Below are positions 5,608-6,182 of a DNA stretch of 6,182 nucleotides, in pieces. This stretch comes from an uncultured Clostridia bacterium (GTDB taxonomy: Bacteria > Bacillota > Clostridia > Oscillospirales > Acutalibacteraceae), in the NCBI GenBank assembly GCA_937898195.1, contig CALEJD010000086.1, positions 1-6,182 on the forward strand. The letters run 5' to 3'. The notes beneath the pieces were generated by a model. The model searched no databases and was not told the origin of the DNA. It was given only the letters and a program-made list of their open reading frames with translations. Numbering within the stretch: the first letter of the stretch is position 1; the number at the start of each line of letters is the position of its first letter. The translations under genes and the position numbers were made by a program.

Positions 5608-5754
5608 TGTTTACACCAGAAATGCAAAAGATTTAGATGAATTTTTGCTTTTAAGACGGCAGGTTTGCTGTCGCAAATCAACGGTGAAAAAAGTGAAAAT
5701 TCGATAAAGGTTTGCATTTATGGCATATTATTGTTTGGCTTTATTGGGCTTCAT

Positions 5755-5783
5755 AAAACAAAAAGCAGAGATTTCTCTCTGCT
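5755..5783 (-). terminator. Intrinsic terminator of rplS
   Basis: Minus-strand hairpin with perfect eight-pair arms AGCAGAGA and TCTCTGCT (5764-5783) and a GAAA tetraloop, followed by TTTTGTTTT. It begins 16 bases after the rplS stop codon and ends that transcription unit. Confidence 0.9.
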
Positions 5784-5799
5784 CTGTTTGACGATTAGA

Positions 5800-6141
5800 T
5801 TATATCTGCTCTTTAACTTTAGCAGCCTTACCAACTCTGTCACGAAGATAGTAGAGTTTGCTTCTGCGAACCTTACCGCGTCTAACAGTTTCTACCTTTG
5901 CAACGTTTGGTGAATTAACAGGGAATACTCTTTCAACACCAACGCCGTATGATACACGACGAACTGTGAATGTTTCAGAAACGCCAGCGCCCTTGCGAGC
6001 AATGATTGTTCCTTCGAATACCTGAATTCTTTCTCTTTCGCCTTCACGAATCTTAACGTGTACTTTAACAACGTCACCGACTCTGATTGCTGGGTTTGCT
6101 TCTTTAACGCAACCCTCTGCGATTAATTTTAATGCGTCCAT
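5800..6141 (-). CDS. rplS: 50S ribosomal protein L19
   Basis: A 113-residue basic protein of the large ribosomal subunit, located at the 30S-50S interface. The family signature is clear: NPAIRVGDVVKVHVKI, then IQVFEGTIIARKGAG, then FTVRRVSYGVGVERVFPVNS, then RRGKVRRSKLYYLRDRVGKA near the C-terminus. The length is normal for L19. The start is the ATG at 6139-6141 (MDALKLIAEG), which has a strong ribosome binding site, GGAGG, six bases upstream. A TTG 27 bases further upstream is in frame, but that reading would translate through the ribosome binding site, so it is rejected. The gene ends in a strong terminator. In many Firmicutes rplS follows rimM and trmD; anything upstream lies outside the window. 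Confidence 0.97.
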   Translation of the reverse strand: MDALKLIAEGCVKEANPAIRVGDVVKVHVKIREGERERIQVFEGTIIARKGAGVSETFTVRRVSYGVGVERVFPVNSPNVAKVETVRRGKVRRSKLYYLRDRVGKAAKVKEQI

Positions 6142-6182
6142 AACTAACCTCCGATAAAAATTTTTCAAGTGTTCGTACCGAA

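Larger units (their letters stand above)
5479..5799. other. Gene-free intergenic stretch between rplS and prmA
   Basis: No credible coding sequence was seen in these 321 bases. From high to low coordinates it holds the rplS terminator (5755-5783), about 145 bases with no assigned function, a 20-base AT-rich inverted repeat (5588-5607), the prmA promoter (5548-5577), hairpin repeat copy 2 (5508-5527) and the prmA leader. A 40-codon plus-strand reading frame (5585-5707) has no ribosome binding site and no recognisable product. Confidence 0.7.

Noticed and set aside
5585..5707. 40-codon plus-strand frame (MVFILIKTVYT...) between prmA and rplS
   Set aside because: There is no Shine-Dalgarno sequence before the ATG, no clear promoter and no recognisable family. 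The longer version of the frame extends antisense into prmA.
6142..6168. N-terminal extension of L19 from an upstream TTG
   Set aside because: It would translate through the GGAGG ribosome binding site, and the ATG at 6139-6141 gives a standard L19 length and N-terminus.
6142..6182. L19 ribosomal protein leader element
   Set aside because: A cis-acting L19 leader is known in some Firmicutes, but only 41 bases upstream of rplS are present and no diagnostic structure can be judged from them.
1..6182. CRISPR array, insertion sequence, tRNA/rRNA gene, prophage or defence module
   Set aside because: No regularly spaced repeats, transposase, structural RNA or defence-type gene was seen. The coding content is entirely housekeeping, iron uptake and sugar catabolism.

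Overview
The window is ordinary chromosomal DNA from an AT-rich bacterium. Gene content and signals point to a Clostridia-type Firmicute, perhaps a gut Ruminococcaceae/Oscillospiraceae relative. The indicators are strong AAGGAG-type ribosome binding sites, TTGACA/TATAAT promoters, a small Cys-rich protein after feoB, and dispersed GGGCGATTC hairpin repeats of a kind I recall from that group. The taxonomy is an inference. Every supported gene is on the minus strand, so transcription runs from high to low coordinates.

In transcription order the window holds: (1) rplS, ribosomal protein L19 (5800-6141), closed by a clear intrinsic terminator (5755-5783). (2) A 321-base gene-free stretch (5479-5799) with the prmA promoter and a hairpin repeat in the prmA leader. 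(3) prmA, the methyltransferase acting on ribosomal protein L11 (4549-5478), closed by a terminator built from a second copy of that hairpin repeat. (4) A ferrous-iron uptake operon: feoA (4103-4333), feoB (1992-4106) and a 55-residue FeoB-associated Cys-rich membrane protein (1819-1986) found by reading the sequence directly. The operon has a strong promoter, two near-identical palindromes next to the predicted transcription start, and its own terminator. (5) The start of an L-arabinose catabolic operon: an AraB/AraK-type FGGY sugar kinase (94-1692) followed 13 bases later by araA, which runs off the window edge (1-80).

The feo genes act together. FeoB is the GTPase-coupled Fe(II) permease in the membrane, FeoA is its small cytosolic SH3-like partner, and the small Cys-rich protein probably sits beside FeoB. 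The genes overlap or nearly abut, which suggests translational coupling. The palindromes GTTAGC-N4-GCTAAC resemble sites of DtxR-family metal-dependent repressors more than Fur boxes, so iron (or manganese) repression is the likely control. In the ara operon, AraA converts L-arabinose to L-ribulose and the kinase phosphorylates it.

I found no previously undescribed multi-gene system. The most useful observations are the feo operator array, the paired hairpin repeat bracketing prmA with one compensatory base-pair change, the unlisted small feo gene, and two start-codon corrections (kinase and L19).
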